In this document: piece after piece, positions 32,263-40,693 of the stretch
Numbering within the stretch: the first letter of the stretch is position 1
How the letters are laid out: every line of letters begins with the position of its first letter
Source of the DNA: CAIQJJ01 sp049325275
GTDB taxonomy: Bacteria > Chloroflexota > Anaerolineae > Anaerolineales > UBA4823
Assembly: GCA_049325275.1 (NCBI GenBank)
Contig: JBMOLU010000002.1
Location: 310,001-374,000 of the forward strand
Direction of reading: 5' to 3'
Length of the DNA: 64,000 bases
Position numbers and translations under genes: made by a program
The notes under the pieces: generated by a model
The model's database searches: none
The model's input: only the letters and a program-made list of their open reading frames with translations
What the model was told of the DNA's origin: nothing

Positions 32263-33846
32263 ATGAGTCACTCTTCTCCCGGCACGATCTTTCTCGATGG
32301 CGCCGGCCTGACTTTCGAGCAGGTGCTGGCGGTTGCTTGTGGCCGGCCCGGTGCGCCGCATCTGGAACTGAGCGCGCTCGCACAGGAAAAAGTCACCCAG
32401 GCCGCGGACGCCGTCCAGCGCTTGCTGGCAGATGGCACGGTTGCCTACGGCATTACCACCGGTTTTGGCGCCTTCAAAGATCGTACCATTCCACTCGATC
32501 AGGTCGAACGACTCCAGCGCAACATTCTCGTTAGCCATGCCGTGGGGGTTGGGGAACCTTTCGACATTGCCACAACGCGCGCCATTATGCTGATCCGTGC
32601 CAACACGCTGGCCCGCGGCCATTCGGGCATCCGACTCTCGACGCTCCAGGCCTTGATCGACCTGCTGAATGCCGGCGTCCACCCGCTGATCCCCGAAAAG
32701 GGTTCGTTGGGCGCCAGCGGTGACCTGGCGCCCCTGGCACACATGAGCCTGGTGTTGATCGGTGAAGGGACCGCCGAATACAAGGGCGAAAGGCTGCCCG
32801 GTGGCGAGGCGTTGGCACGCGCCGGCCTGCGGCCGGTGACGCTGGCGGCGAAAGAAGGCCTGGCCCTGACCAACGGCACCGCCGTGATGTGCGCTCTGGG
32901 CGTGCTGCAGACGTCCCGCGCCGAACAGTACTGCCAGGTCGCCGACGTTGCAGGCTGCCTGAGCCTGGAAGCCCTCAACGGCACCGCGCTGGCCTACGAC
33001 GCACGCATTCACGCGCTGCGACCCTTCCCGCGCCAGCAAGATTGCGCAGCTTACCTGCGCCAGCTGCTGGCGGGCAGCCAGTTCACCCGCGATCCCCATT
33101 CGCCCAACGTCCAGGATGCCTACACCCTGCGCTGCATTCCCCAGGTGCACGGCGCCGTCCGGGATGCCATCGCCTACGCTCGCTGGGTGTTCGAGATTGA
33201 ACTCAACGCCGTGACCGATAACCCGCTAATTTTCATCGATGATGCCGGCGGTGAGATCAGCGTGCTCTCGGGGGGAAATTTCCACGGCGAGCCGCTGGCC
33301 ATCGCCATGGATTACCTGGCCTTTGCTATCAGCGAACTGGGCAATATGTCCGAGCGGCGCATCATGCGCCTGACGGACGAGTGTTCGAACACCCACGTTC
33401 TGCCGGCCTTCTTGACGCCGGCAGGTGGGCTGAACTCCGGCTTCATGATTTTGCAGTACACGGCCGCAGCCCTGGCGACCGAGAACAAGGTGCTCTCCCA
33501 CCCCGCCAGCGTGGACACGATCCCCACGTCGGCCAACGTCGAAGATCACGTCAGCATGGGCGTGACCGCCGGCCTGAAGCTGTGCGCCATCCTCGACAAC
33601 GTCGAACGCATCCTGGCGATCGAGTTGATGGCTGCCGCACAGGGCGTCGATTTCCGCCGGCAGGCCTTGGGAGAAGACGCTCACCTGGGGCGCGGGACCG
33701 CCGCCGCCTACGGCTTCGTACGGCAGCAGGTGCCTTTTATCCCTGCCGACACTTTCCTGGCCGGGCATCTGGATGCCATCCGCCAAATGATCGCCGGGCG
33801 TACTATCTTAGCGTGTGTCAACCAGGCATTGGCGAGAGATGCATAG
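32263..33846 (+). CDS. hutH: Histidine ammonia-lyase
   Basis: A 527-residue aromatic amino acid lyase from ATG 32263 (TAGGAGG upstream). The MIO cofactor-forming triad is Ala151-Ser152-Gly153 in GSLGASGDLAPLAH. YGITTGFGAF, LQRNILVSHAVG, NFHGEPLAIAMD and FLTPAGGLNSGFMI are conserved lyase segments. It converts L-histidine to urocanate. No other hut genes are present, and its neighbours are carbohydrate genes, so another aromatic amino acid substrate cannot be excluded. Confidence 0.88.
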   Translation: MSHSSPGTIFLDGAGLTFEQVLAVACGRPGAPHLELSALAQEKVTQAADAVQRLLADGTVAYGITTGFGAFKDRTIPLDQVERLQRNILVSHAVGVGEPFDIATTRAIMLIRANTLARGHSGIRLSTLQALIDLLNAGVHPLIPEKGSLGASGDLAPLAHMSLVLIGEGTAEYKGERLPGGEALARAGLRPVTLAAKEGLALTNGTAVMCALGVLQTSRAEQYCQVADVAGCLSLEALNGTALAYDARIHALRPFPRQQDCAAYLRQLLAGSQFTRDPHSPNVQDAYTLRCIPQVHGAVRDAIAYARWVFEIELNAVTDNPLIFIDDAGGEISVLSGGNFHGEPLAIAMDYLAFAISELGNMSERRIMRLTDECSNTHVLPAFLTPAGGLNSGFMILQYTAAALATENKVLSHPASVDTIPTSANVEDHVSMGVTAGLKLCAILDNVERILAIELMAAAQGVDFRRQALGEDAHLGRGTAAAYGFVRQQVPFIPADTFLAGHLDAIRQMIAGRTILACVNQALARDA

Positions 33847-33877
33847 CCTGATGTAAGGGTAAGGGTAGGCGGGCCTT

Positions 33878-36800
33878 GTGGCGCGTCGGATGCTTCCCCT
33901 TTCTCTCTCGCCGCATAAAAACTTATCGGTTATGCATTCTTCCAGGCGTTTTACCCTTGGGATTCTCGCCGGGCAGCAGGTCTACGCTGCCCGGCTCAGC
34001 CAGTTCTTGGGGGCCGTCTTTAACGGTGTGGTGGCTGCGGCCTCGCAGCGCGGGTACAACTTGCTCTTCGGCTGCGGCATCAGCCTGCCTGGCGAAGCCT
34101 ACCGCTTCCGCCCGGCGTGGCCTTGCATGGCCCCCGACAGCGACTTCGTGCCGGCCGGGCCGTGGAACACGGATGCTCTCCTGGTGGCGCTGCCCTTGCT
34201 TTCCGGCGAACGCGCGGCCTATTTGCAGCAACTGCGCCGGCAGGGCTTTCCGGTCGTGTTTTTGGGTGCCGGGGAGAACGGGCCGACCGTTGCGCCCGAC
34301 AACGTGGGCGGGATGGAACAGGCGGTCGCTCACCTGGCAGAACACGGGCATCGCCAGATCGCTTTCGTGGGTGGTTTCGACGGCGACCCCGGCGACAGCG
34401 CCGAACGCTTGCGCGGTTTTCATTGCGGAATGGAACAACAGGGCCTGGCGGTCAACCCCTCGCTGCTGGTTTATGGCCAGCATCACTGGCACGGCGGCCG
34501 GCGCGCTGCGCAGCAGTTGCTGGCGTCGGGCGAAGGCTTCAGCGCCGTCGTTGTCAGCAACGACGAATCGGCGCGCGGGGTGCTTTCGGCGTTGCGGGCC
34601 GCCGGGCGGCAGGTGCCGCGCGACGTGGCCCTGATCGGCTTCGACGATCAGGTAGATGCGGTCAGCGTTGCGCCGGTGCTGACATCGGTGTACTACCCGA
34701 TGTTCGAAGTGGGCTACCGGGGCGTCGAACTGGTAGCCGGGCTGCTGGCGGGTGATGTGGACGAAGCCACCTTTGTCGGAATCCCTACCCAACTGGTCAT
34801 ACGCCAATCCTGTGGTTGCCAACCGGATGTGGACCGCCTTGACGACGCCGTACAGTGTATCGAGAGCGGAGTGCCGGGCTGGCGTTCCCGGCTGGCGGGG
34901 CAAATGGCCGCAGCTATGCAGTCTGAAACGCACGCCGTTTCGCTGCACGTCTTGCAGGCCATGTGCGGCCGGTTGGTGGCTTCCCTGCTCGCCGGCCTGG
35001 CGGCGAACGAGTTGGCGCCGGCGCAACGCAGCTTTCAGGCCCTGTTGGTGCAAACCGAAGACCTGCATGGCGATCCACACGCCTGGCAGGCGGCCCTGTC
35101 GGTGCTTTATCGGGTGCGTGAAGATCTTGCTGCCGCCGGCACGGCCCCTGTCGCAAGCCTGGATCGGTGGCTGCACCGGGCGCGCATTGCCGTCAGCGAG
35201 AGCGCACGGCGCGTTTACGGACAGTTCACCATCCAGCAGTGGGTCGACGATAACGTCTCCCGCCTGACCGCCCGCCTGGTCGCGGCGCGCGATGAAGCCC
35301 AGATCGTCAGCGTGCTGAACGACGAACTCCCCCTCACGCCCGGCCTGCCCGCTGTAGACATCCGGCGCGCCCACGTCGCCCTGTTCGCCGCGGAAGGGGA
35401 CGATCCGGTGGCCTGGAGCACCTGCCTGGCGCCGCCGGGTGTGGAGCCTGTCCGTTTTGCCACGCGCAGCTTCCCGCCGCCGGATCTGTGGCAGGCCGAC
35501 GAGCCGTTCACCTTTTTGCTCTTTCCGTTGGTGTTTCAGGGGTACGTTCACGTGCCCGGCTTTGTCGCCCTGGAAGCGCCCAATCTCTCCCCCTATGCAG
35601 CCTATATCGTGCAAGATCTGGCCGTCGGCCTGAATCGCGTACAGTTGTACCGCGAGGCAACCGCCGCGCGCCAGGCGGCCGAAGAAGCCGACAACCTGAA
35701 AACGCGCTTCCTTTCGATGGTCAGCCACGAACTGCGCACACCCCTGAGCGTGATCGTCGGCCTGAGCGAAATGGCCCTGCGCCAGCAAAACCCTGGCGCG
35801 CCGCCCTTGCCCGACGGTTACCGGCGCGACCTGGAACGCATCTATGCCAGCGCCCAGCATCTCAGCGGCCTGATCGGCGACGTGCTCGATCTGGCGAGCA
35901 GCCAGGCGGGCCGGCTCAGCGTTGCACCCGAGCCGCTGGATTTGGCCGATATCCTGCGGCCAATCGCTGCCGTCGCCGAGCACATGGCGCACAGCAAGGG
36001 CCTGGGTTGGCGCGCCCGGCTCCCCGCACAACCGGTGTGGGTGCTCGGCGACCGCACGCGTTTGCGTCAGGTGGCGCTCAACCTGGTCAACAATGCCGTC
36101 AAGTTTACGGCGCACGGGCAAATCACCCTGCACCTGGAAGTCATCGCAGACAGGGCACGGGTCACGGTCGGCGATACCGGCTTGGGCATCCCCGAAGCAG
36201 AGCAGGCGATCATCTTCGACGAATTTCGCCAGTCGGAACGCACTTCAGGGCGTGGCTATGGCGGTGTGGGACTGGGGTTGGCGATCTGTAAACGGCTGGT
36301 GGAACTTCACGGGGGGCGCATTGGGGTCCATTCGGACGGCGTGGAAGGCGCCGGTTCCAGCTTCTTCTTCGAGATACCGCTTGGTGTGCAGGATCGACGC
36401 CTGCCGCAGGCCCCGGCGCTGGCGCCGCGTGTCTTGCTGCTGCACGAAACCTCCGGCGTCGGACTGCCTCTGCGCGCCCATCTGCTGCAGCAGGGCTACA
36501 CCCTGCAAGAAGATTGGCTCGAACCGGCTGCCACCGGCTGGCCGGCACATGGGTGGCCGCAAACCCTGGCCGCGCCGCCCGATGCCGTCGTGCTCAATCT
36601 GCATCCCGATTCGCCGCGCGGCTGGGATGTTTTCCGGCTCTTCAAAGGGAACCCCGCCACGAGCGCAATCCCGATTCTTTTTTCGGCTGCCCGGCCTGAA
36701 CACCCGGACGGTGCGGCCGCCATGTCTTTGCTGGAACTGGACTACTTGCCCAAGCCCGTGCAGCGCGCCGACCTGGCCGGTGCCTTACACCGCCAGGGGC

Positions 36801-37543
36801 TTGCCGACGGTGCGAACCTGAAAACGATCCTGGTGGTGGATGACGAACCCGCCATTCGTGATGTACACGTCCGCCTGGTGCAGGAGAGCGCGCCCGGTAG
36901 CCGCATCTTGCAGGCTGCTGATGGCCGTGAAGCGCTCGATCTGCTGCGCGAGAACCGGGTGGACCTGGTCTTGCTCGACCTGATGATGCCGGAACTGGAC
37001 GGCTTCGCCGTGCTGGAAGCGCTGCGCGAAAACACGTCTACGCGTGACGTGCCCGTGATTGTGCTGACGGCGCAGTTGCTCAGCGAGGCTGAACTGGCGC
37101 GTCTCAACCGGGGCATGGCCAGGGTGCTTGGCAAAGGCATCTTTACCATGCAGGAAACCCTCTTGCATATCGAAGCCGCCCTGGCGCGCAAGCGCCCCTG
37201 GGGCGCAGATGCGCGCCAGGTAGTCTGGAAAACCATCGCCTTCATCCACCAGCGCTACGCCGAAGACCTCACGCGTGAAGAACTGGCGCACCATGCCGGT
37301 GTCAGTGAGGGCTATCTCAACCGTTGTTTCCAGCAGGAATTGCAAATTTCTCCTTTGACCTACCTGACGCGCCATCGCATCCGCCGGGCGAAAGACTTGC
37401 TGGCCGAGGGAAAACTGAACGTCACCGGTGTGGCGATGGCCGTCGGTTTTTCCGACAGCGGTTACTTCGGGCGCGTCTTCCGGCAGGAAGTAGGCGTCAC
37501 GCCCAACGCCTACCGGCGGGGGGCAAGACCGGCAGCAGGATAA
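33878..37543 (+). CDS. Hybrid one-protein two-component system: LacI-like sensor, kinase, receiver, AraC output
   Basis: A 1221-residue protein. Residues about 24-320 form a periplasmic-binding-fold sensor like that of LacI regulators, without their HTH and without a signal peptide (FTLGILAG, AVVVSNDESARGV, VALIGFDDQ). Next come an intermediate region, a histidine kinase with phosphorylated His near 617 (SMVSHELRTPLSVI) and an ATPase core (GDTGLGIPEAEQ, GVGLGLAICKRLV). A degenerate receiver (about 845-980) is followed by a full one (ILVVDDEPAIRD, LLDLMMPELDG) and an AraC HTH (about 1117-1215). Cytoplasmic sugar sensing coupled to transcription is inferred. The start GTG 33878 is uncertain; ATG 33890 or 33932 are possible. 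Confidence 0.88.
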   Translation: MARRMLPLSLSPHKNLSVMHSSRRFTLGILAGQQVYAARLSQFLGAVFNGVVAAASQRGYNLLFGCGISLPGEAYRFRPAWPCMAPDSDFVPAGPWNTDALLVALPLLSGERAAYLQQLRRQGFPVVFLGAGENGPTVAPDNVGGMEQAVAHLAEHGHRQIAFVGGFDGDPGDSAERLRGFHCGMEQQGLAVNPSLLVYGQHHWHGGRRAAQQLLASGEGFSAVVVSNDESARGVLSALRAAGRQVPRDVALIGFDDQVDAVSVAPVLTSVYYPMFEVGYRGVELVAGLLAGDVDEATFVGIPTQLVIRQSCGCQPDVDRLDDAVQCIESGVPGWRSRLAGQMAAAMQSETHAVSLHVLQAMCGRLVASLLAGLAANELAPAQRSFQALLVQTEDLHGDPHAWQAALSVLYRVREDLAAAGTAPVASLDRWLHRARIAVSESARRVYGQFTIQQWVDDNVSRLTARLVAARDEAQIVSVLNDELPLTPGLPAVDIRRAHVALFAAEGDDPVAWSTCLAPPGVEPVRFATRSFPPPDLWQADEPFTFLLFPLVFQGYVHVPGFVALEAPNLSPYAAYIVQDLAVGLNRVQLYREATAARQAAEEADNLKTRFLSMVSHELRTPLSVIVGLSEMALRQQNPGAPPLPDGYRRDLERIYASAQHLSGLIGDVLDLASSQAGRLSVAPEPLDLADILRPIAAVAEHMAHSKGLGWRARLPAQPVWVLGDRTRLRQVALNLVNNAVKFTAHGQITLHLEVIADRARVTVGDTGLGIPEAEQAIIFDEFRQSERTSGRGYGGVGLGLAICKRLVELHGGRIGVHSDGVEGAGSSFFFEIPLGVQDRRLPQAPALAPRVLLLHETSGVGLPLRAHLLQQGYTLQEDWLEPAATGWPAHGWPQTLAAPPDAVVLNLHPDSPRGWDVFRLFKGNPATSAIPILFSAARPEHPDGAAAMSLLELDYLPKPVQRADLAGALHRQGLADGANLKTILVVDDEPAIRDVHVRLVQESAPGSRILQAADGREALDLLRENRVDLVLLDLMMPELDGFAVLEALRENTSTRDVPVIVLTAQLLSEAELARLNRGMARVLGKGIFTMQETLLHIEAALARKRPWGADARQVVWKTIAFIHQRYAEDLTREELAHHAGVSEGYLNRCFQQELQISPLTYLTRHRIRRAKDLLAEGKLNVTGVAMAVGFSDSGYFGRVFRQEVGVTPNAYRRGARPAAG

Positions 37544-37680
37544 AGCCCCGCATCCTGGGGGGTGGGTCACGATTGTCCCGAAACGGGTTTCAATTTTCCG
37601 AGAATCGGCGCCGCCGATATGCTATGCTGTTTTCGAGGCTTCTACCTCACCACACCGATGGAGATAAAGGAGAAATCGAC

Positions 37681-39255
37681 ATGCGTAAAACCCGATTGTT
37701 TCAGCGTATTCTGTTTGCCGGCATCACCATAACCCTGATCCTGCTGGTTGCGCTGCCCACCACGCCGGTGGACGCAAAGCCGGCTGCCGGCCTGGGCGCG
37801 TGGACGCTTCAGTGGAATGATGACTTTGGCGGCAGTGGCGCGTTGAGCAGCACCAACTGGATATATGACATCGGCACGAGTTATCCGGGCGGCGCAGCCA
37901 ATTGGGGGACGGGCGAGATCGAGTACAACACGAACAGCACGAGCAACGTCTACCAGAACGGTGGCTACCTGTATATCAAGCCTATCCGTGACGCCAGCGG
38001 CAACTGGACCTCCGGGCGCATCGAGACGGTGCGCACCGATTTCCAGCCCCCGGCCGGCGGCGCGATGGCGGTGGAAGGCCGCCTGCAACTGCCCAATGTC
38101 ACCGGTTCGGCCGCCCAGGGCTATTGGCCGGCCTTCTGGATGTTGGGCGCGCCCTTCCGCGGCAATTACTGGAACTGGCCCAGCATCGGTGAAGTGGATA
38201 TCATGGAAAATATCAACGGCCAGAACACCTGGTACGGCACGCTACACTGCGGCACCAACCCCGGCGGGCCGTGTAACGAGACCAGCGGCATCGGTGCCAA
38301 CGCTTCGGGCTTCTCGCCCTCCTTGCAGGCCGGGTTCCATACGTACCGGGTCGAATGGGATAAAAGCGTGACGCCAAACCAGGTGCGCTGGTACGTGGAC
38401 GGCATCCAGCGCCATTCGGTCAACGCCAGCCAGCTCGACGCCACCACCTGGTCCAATGCCTTCGATCACGGCTATTTCATTATTTTGAACGTTGCCATTG
38501 GCGGTGGCTGGCCGGGTGGCCCAACGGCTTCAACCACCTCCGGAGTTCCGATGGCCGTCGATTACGTGCGCGTGTACTACGCCAACGGCGATGGCACCAA
38601 CCCCACGGCGACGGCCACGAGCGCTAACCCGACAGCAACCCCCACCACCGGAACCGGCACGTATACCCAGGGCGTGACCTACCTCAGCAACACCAGCGCT
38701 CAAATCTGGTTCAAGCCCGGCGTTTCGACGAGCTGGGTGGACGTACACTACAAAGTCAACAACGGCGCGCAACAAAACTTCCGTATGACTTATAACAGCA
38801 GTGCCGCCCGCTGGGAGCAGACCGTCACCGGGCTATCCTTGGGCAGCGCGATCAGTTACAGCTTCACCTATTTTACGACGGCCGGTTACGATACCCCCTG
38901 GTACGCTTACACGCATAGCAGCGGCGCGACCAATACCCCAACACCGCTCCCGGCTACGGCTACGGCCACGGTTGCCTCGGGAAATGGCTTTACCTACGGC
39001 GTTACGAACGTCAATGCGACCCGCGCCAAACCCTGGTTCAAACCGTCCGGTTGGACGGCCGGGTACGTCATCCTGCACTACAAGGTCAATAACGGTACGC
39101 AGCAAAACGTCAACATGGCCTATAACACCAGCGCTGCGCAATGGGAATACAGCGTGAGCGGCATAAGCGCCGGCCAGACGCTCAGCTACTCGTACACCTA
39201 CCAAAAGTCCGGCCTCCAGTACGATAGTTCCTGGTACAGTTGGACGAAGCCATAG
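37681..39255 (+). CDS. Secreted GH16 glucanase with two carbohydrate-binding repeats
   Basis: A 524-residue exported enzyme from ATG 37681 (AAAGGAG upstream). Signal peptide residues 1-32. The GH16 domain (about 38-300) holds the catalytic ExDxxE motif with Glu171 and Glu176 in GEVDIMENI, and YWPAFWMLG and HTYRVEWDK segments. Two repeats of about 90 residues follow (HYKVNNGAQQNFRMTYNSS and HYKVNNGTQQNVNMAYNTS), separated by Thr/Pro linkers; they resemble CBM56-type beta-1,3-glucan binding modules. It most likely cuts laminarin-like glucans outside the cell, feeding the importers. Confidence 0.9.
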   Translation: MRKTRLFQRILFAGITITLILLVALPTTPVDAKPAAGLGAWTLQWNDDFGGSGALSSTNWIYDIGTSYPGGAANWGTGEIEYNTNSTSNVYQNGGYLYIKPIRDASGNWTSGRIETVRTDFQPPAGGAMAVEGRLQLPNVTGSAAQGYWPAFWMLGAPFRGNYWNWPSIGEVDIMENINGQNTWYGTLHCGTNPGGPCNETSGIGANASGFSPSLQAGFHTYRVEWDKSVTPNQVRWYVDGIQRHSVNASQLDATTWSNAFDHGYFIILNVAIGGGWPGGPTASTTSGVPMAVDYVRVYYANGDGTNPTATATSANPTATPTTGTGTYTQGVTYLSNTSAQIWFKPGVSTSWVDVHYKVNNGAQQNFRMTYNSSAARWEQTVTGLSLGSAISYSFTYFTTAGYDTPWYAYTHSSGATNTPTPLPATATATVASGNGFTYGVTNVNATRAKPWFKPSGWTAGYVILHYKVNNGTQQNVNMAYNTSAAQWEYSVSGISAGQTLSYSYTYQKSGLQYDSSWYSWTKP

Positions 39256-39319
39256 GCGGTTCTTGTGGATGCCGGGAAACTGGCATCCACAGTTCTGACA
39301 GTTGTCAGCGCAATCTCCT

Positions 39320-39366
39320 CGAAAAATGGACAGGCAGCCGTTTTACCGCTGCCTGTCCATTTTTCG
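39320..39366. terminator. Bidirectional terminator
   Basis: CGAAAAATGGACAGGCAGC (39320-39338) is perfectly mirrored at 39348-39366 around a 9-base loop. The A run on one side and T run on the other suit termination of both the GH16 gene and the convergent LacI gene. Confidence 0.85.
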
Positions 39367-39473
39367 AACGCCGGTAAACCTGGCCGCTTGCCTGGCCTGA
39401 GCCTGCTTCGGCAGGCCGCCGGGGCCGGTTGTTTTCCTCGCTCGTTAACGTGTACGCCGTGCCAAAGGCGGTT

Positions 39474-40499
39474 TCAGCCTTTCGGGCACGGCGCCGTCGA
39501 CTCACGAATGATCAGTGGACTTTCCATCAGCGTGTATGTGCCCAGGGCGTCCGGTGCATCCTGCGCCATTTGCAGCAGGGTAGAGGCAGCCAGTTTGCCG
39601 ATGCGGTACTTGGGCAGTCCGACGGTCGTCAGGGGCGGGTAGGCGTAGGCGGCCATGGGGACATCGTCACAACCGATGACGGAGATATCGTCGGGTACGC
39701 GCAGGCCGTGGGCGCGTACGGCGTGCATGATACCCAGGGCGAACAGGTCGTTGAAGCCGATGATGGCCGTCGGGCGCTCTTCCGGTGGCAGGGCCAGCAG
39801 ATTGCTGGCAGCCTGGAAGCCGCCGTAGACGTGCGTGTCGGCCGGGATGGCCGTGTACAGTTCCTGGCGGAAAGGAAGGTTGGCCTCGGCCAGGATGCTT
39901 TTGTAGCCGCTCAGGCGCGCCTGGGTGATCTCGGACCCACCGGCTGCGTCGACGTAGCCGACACGCGTGTGCCCCAGGTTGATCAGATGGCGCGTGGCGC
40001 GTGCAAAGGCGTCCTTGAAATCAACCAGGATGCAGCTGATGCCCGGCTGGCTGATGCGGTAGTTGATCACCACCAGGGGGACTTTGTTTTCCTCCCGCCA
40101 GGCCAGCAGCTCGGCAAAGGGATGCGAACCGGTCAGAATAATGCCCGTTGCCGCCATCTGGCCGGCGGCGCTCATGATCTTTTCGCGATCGGTGGATAGC
40201 TGTACGATGCTCATGGCCCTTTTTTGCAGCACCATCTCGTCCTGTGCGCCACGGATCACCTCGGCGAAAAACGGATTGACGATATCCCCGGTCAGCAGCA
40301 AAACCACCCGCGCCGCCACAGCCTGCCTGGGCGCACGGCGCGCCTGGTACCCCAACTGCTCGACGGCCCGCTCTACGCGCTGGCGCGTGTCTTCGCTGAC
40401 GAAGCCGTTTTCGTGGATCACGCGCGAAACCGTTGCCGTCGAAACGCCGGCAATGCGGGCCACGTCAGAAATTTTCGGGGGGTGTGAAGGGCGACTCAT
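39474..40499 (-). CDS. LacI family transcriptional regulator
   Basis: From ATG 40499 (GAGGAG upstream) the protein has 341 residues. The N-terminal HTH and hinge read KISDVARIAGVSTATVSRVI and ARRAPRQAVAARVV; the sugar-binding domain contains LVVINYR, IIGFNDLFALGIMHA and VIGCDDVPMAAYAYPPLTTV. It is divergent from the second Opp-type operon and probably represses it, with a palindromic site in the shared promoter region. Confidence 0.93.
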   Translation of the reverse strand: MSRPSHPPKISDVARIAGVSTATVSRVIHENGFVSEDTRQRVERAVEQLGYQARRAPRQAVAARVVLLLTGDIVNPFFAEVIRGAQDEMVLQKRAMSIVQLSTDREKIMSAAGQMAATGIILTGSHPFAELLAWREENKVPLVVINYRISQPGISCILVDFKDAFARATRHLINLGHTRVGYVDAAGGSEITQARLSGYKSILAEANLPFRQELYTAIPADTHVYGGFQAASNLLALPPEERPTAIIGFNDLFALGIMHAVRAHGLRVPDDISVIGCDDVPMAAYAYPPLTTVGLPKYRIGKLAASTLLQMAQDAPDALGTYTLMESPLIIRESTAPCPKG

Positions 40500-40527
40500 G
40501 TGATCTCCTCGTTGGAATTTCATCGGT

Positions 40528-40559
40528 TTACATGTATATTATCACCAATAATCATGTAA
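40528..40559. promoter_or_regulatory. Candidate operator of the LacI regulator
   Basis: TTACATG (40528-40534) and CATGTAA (40553-40559) form inverted outer arms, with a second nested pair ATTAT/ATAAT inside. It lies between the lacI-type start and the promoter of the divergent operon. Confidence 0.5.
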
Positions 40560-40573
40560 TAATCAAGTATATA

Positions 40574-40602
40574 TTGACTTTTTTCTGTAATTCTTGTACA
40601 CT
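40574..40602 (+). promoter_or_regulatory. Sigma-70 promoter of the second Opp-type operon
   Basis: TTGACT (40574-40579) and TACACT (40597-40602) with a 17-base spacer, in a markedly AT-rich stretch about 90 bases before the binding-protein start. Confidence 0.7.
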
Positions 40603-40693
40603 AACTGTGTATTTCCCTGGGGAGCCTTGGGGGTACATCCCAAACAACCGAATATGCCGGTCAAGAGTCTTTCAGCCTTTTTTTGGAGGAAAA

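Noticed and set aside
33923..36133. 736-codon open frame on the minus strand
   Set aside because: Antisense to the hybrid signalling gene; no domains recognisable.
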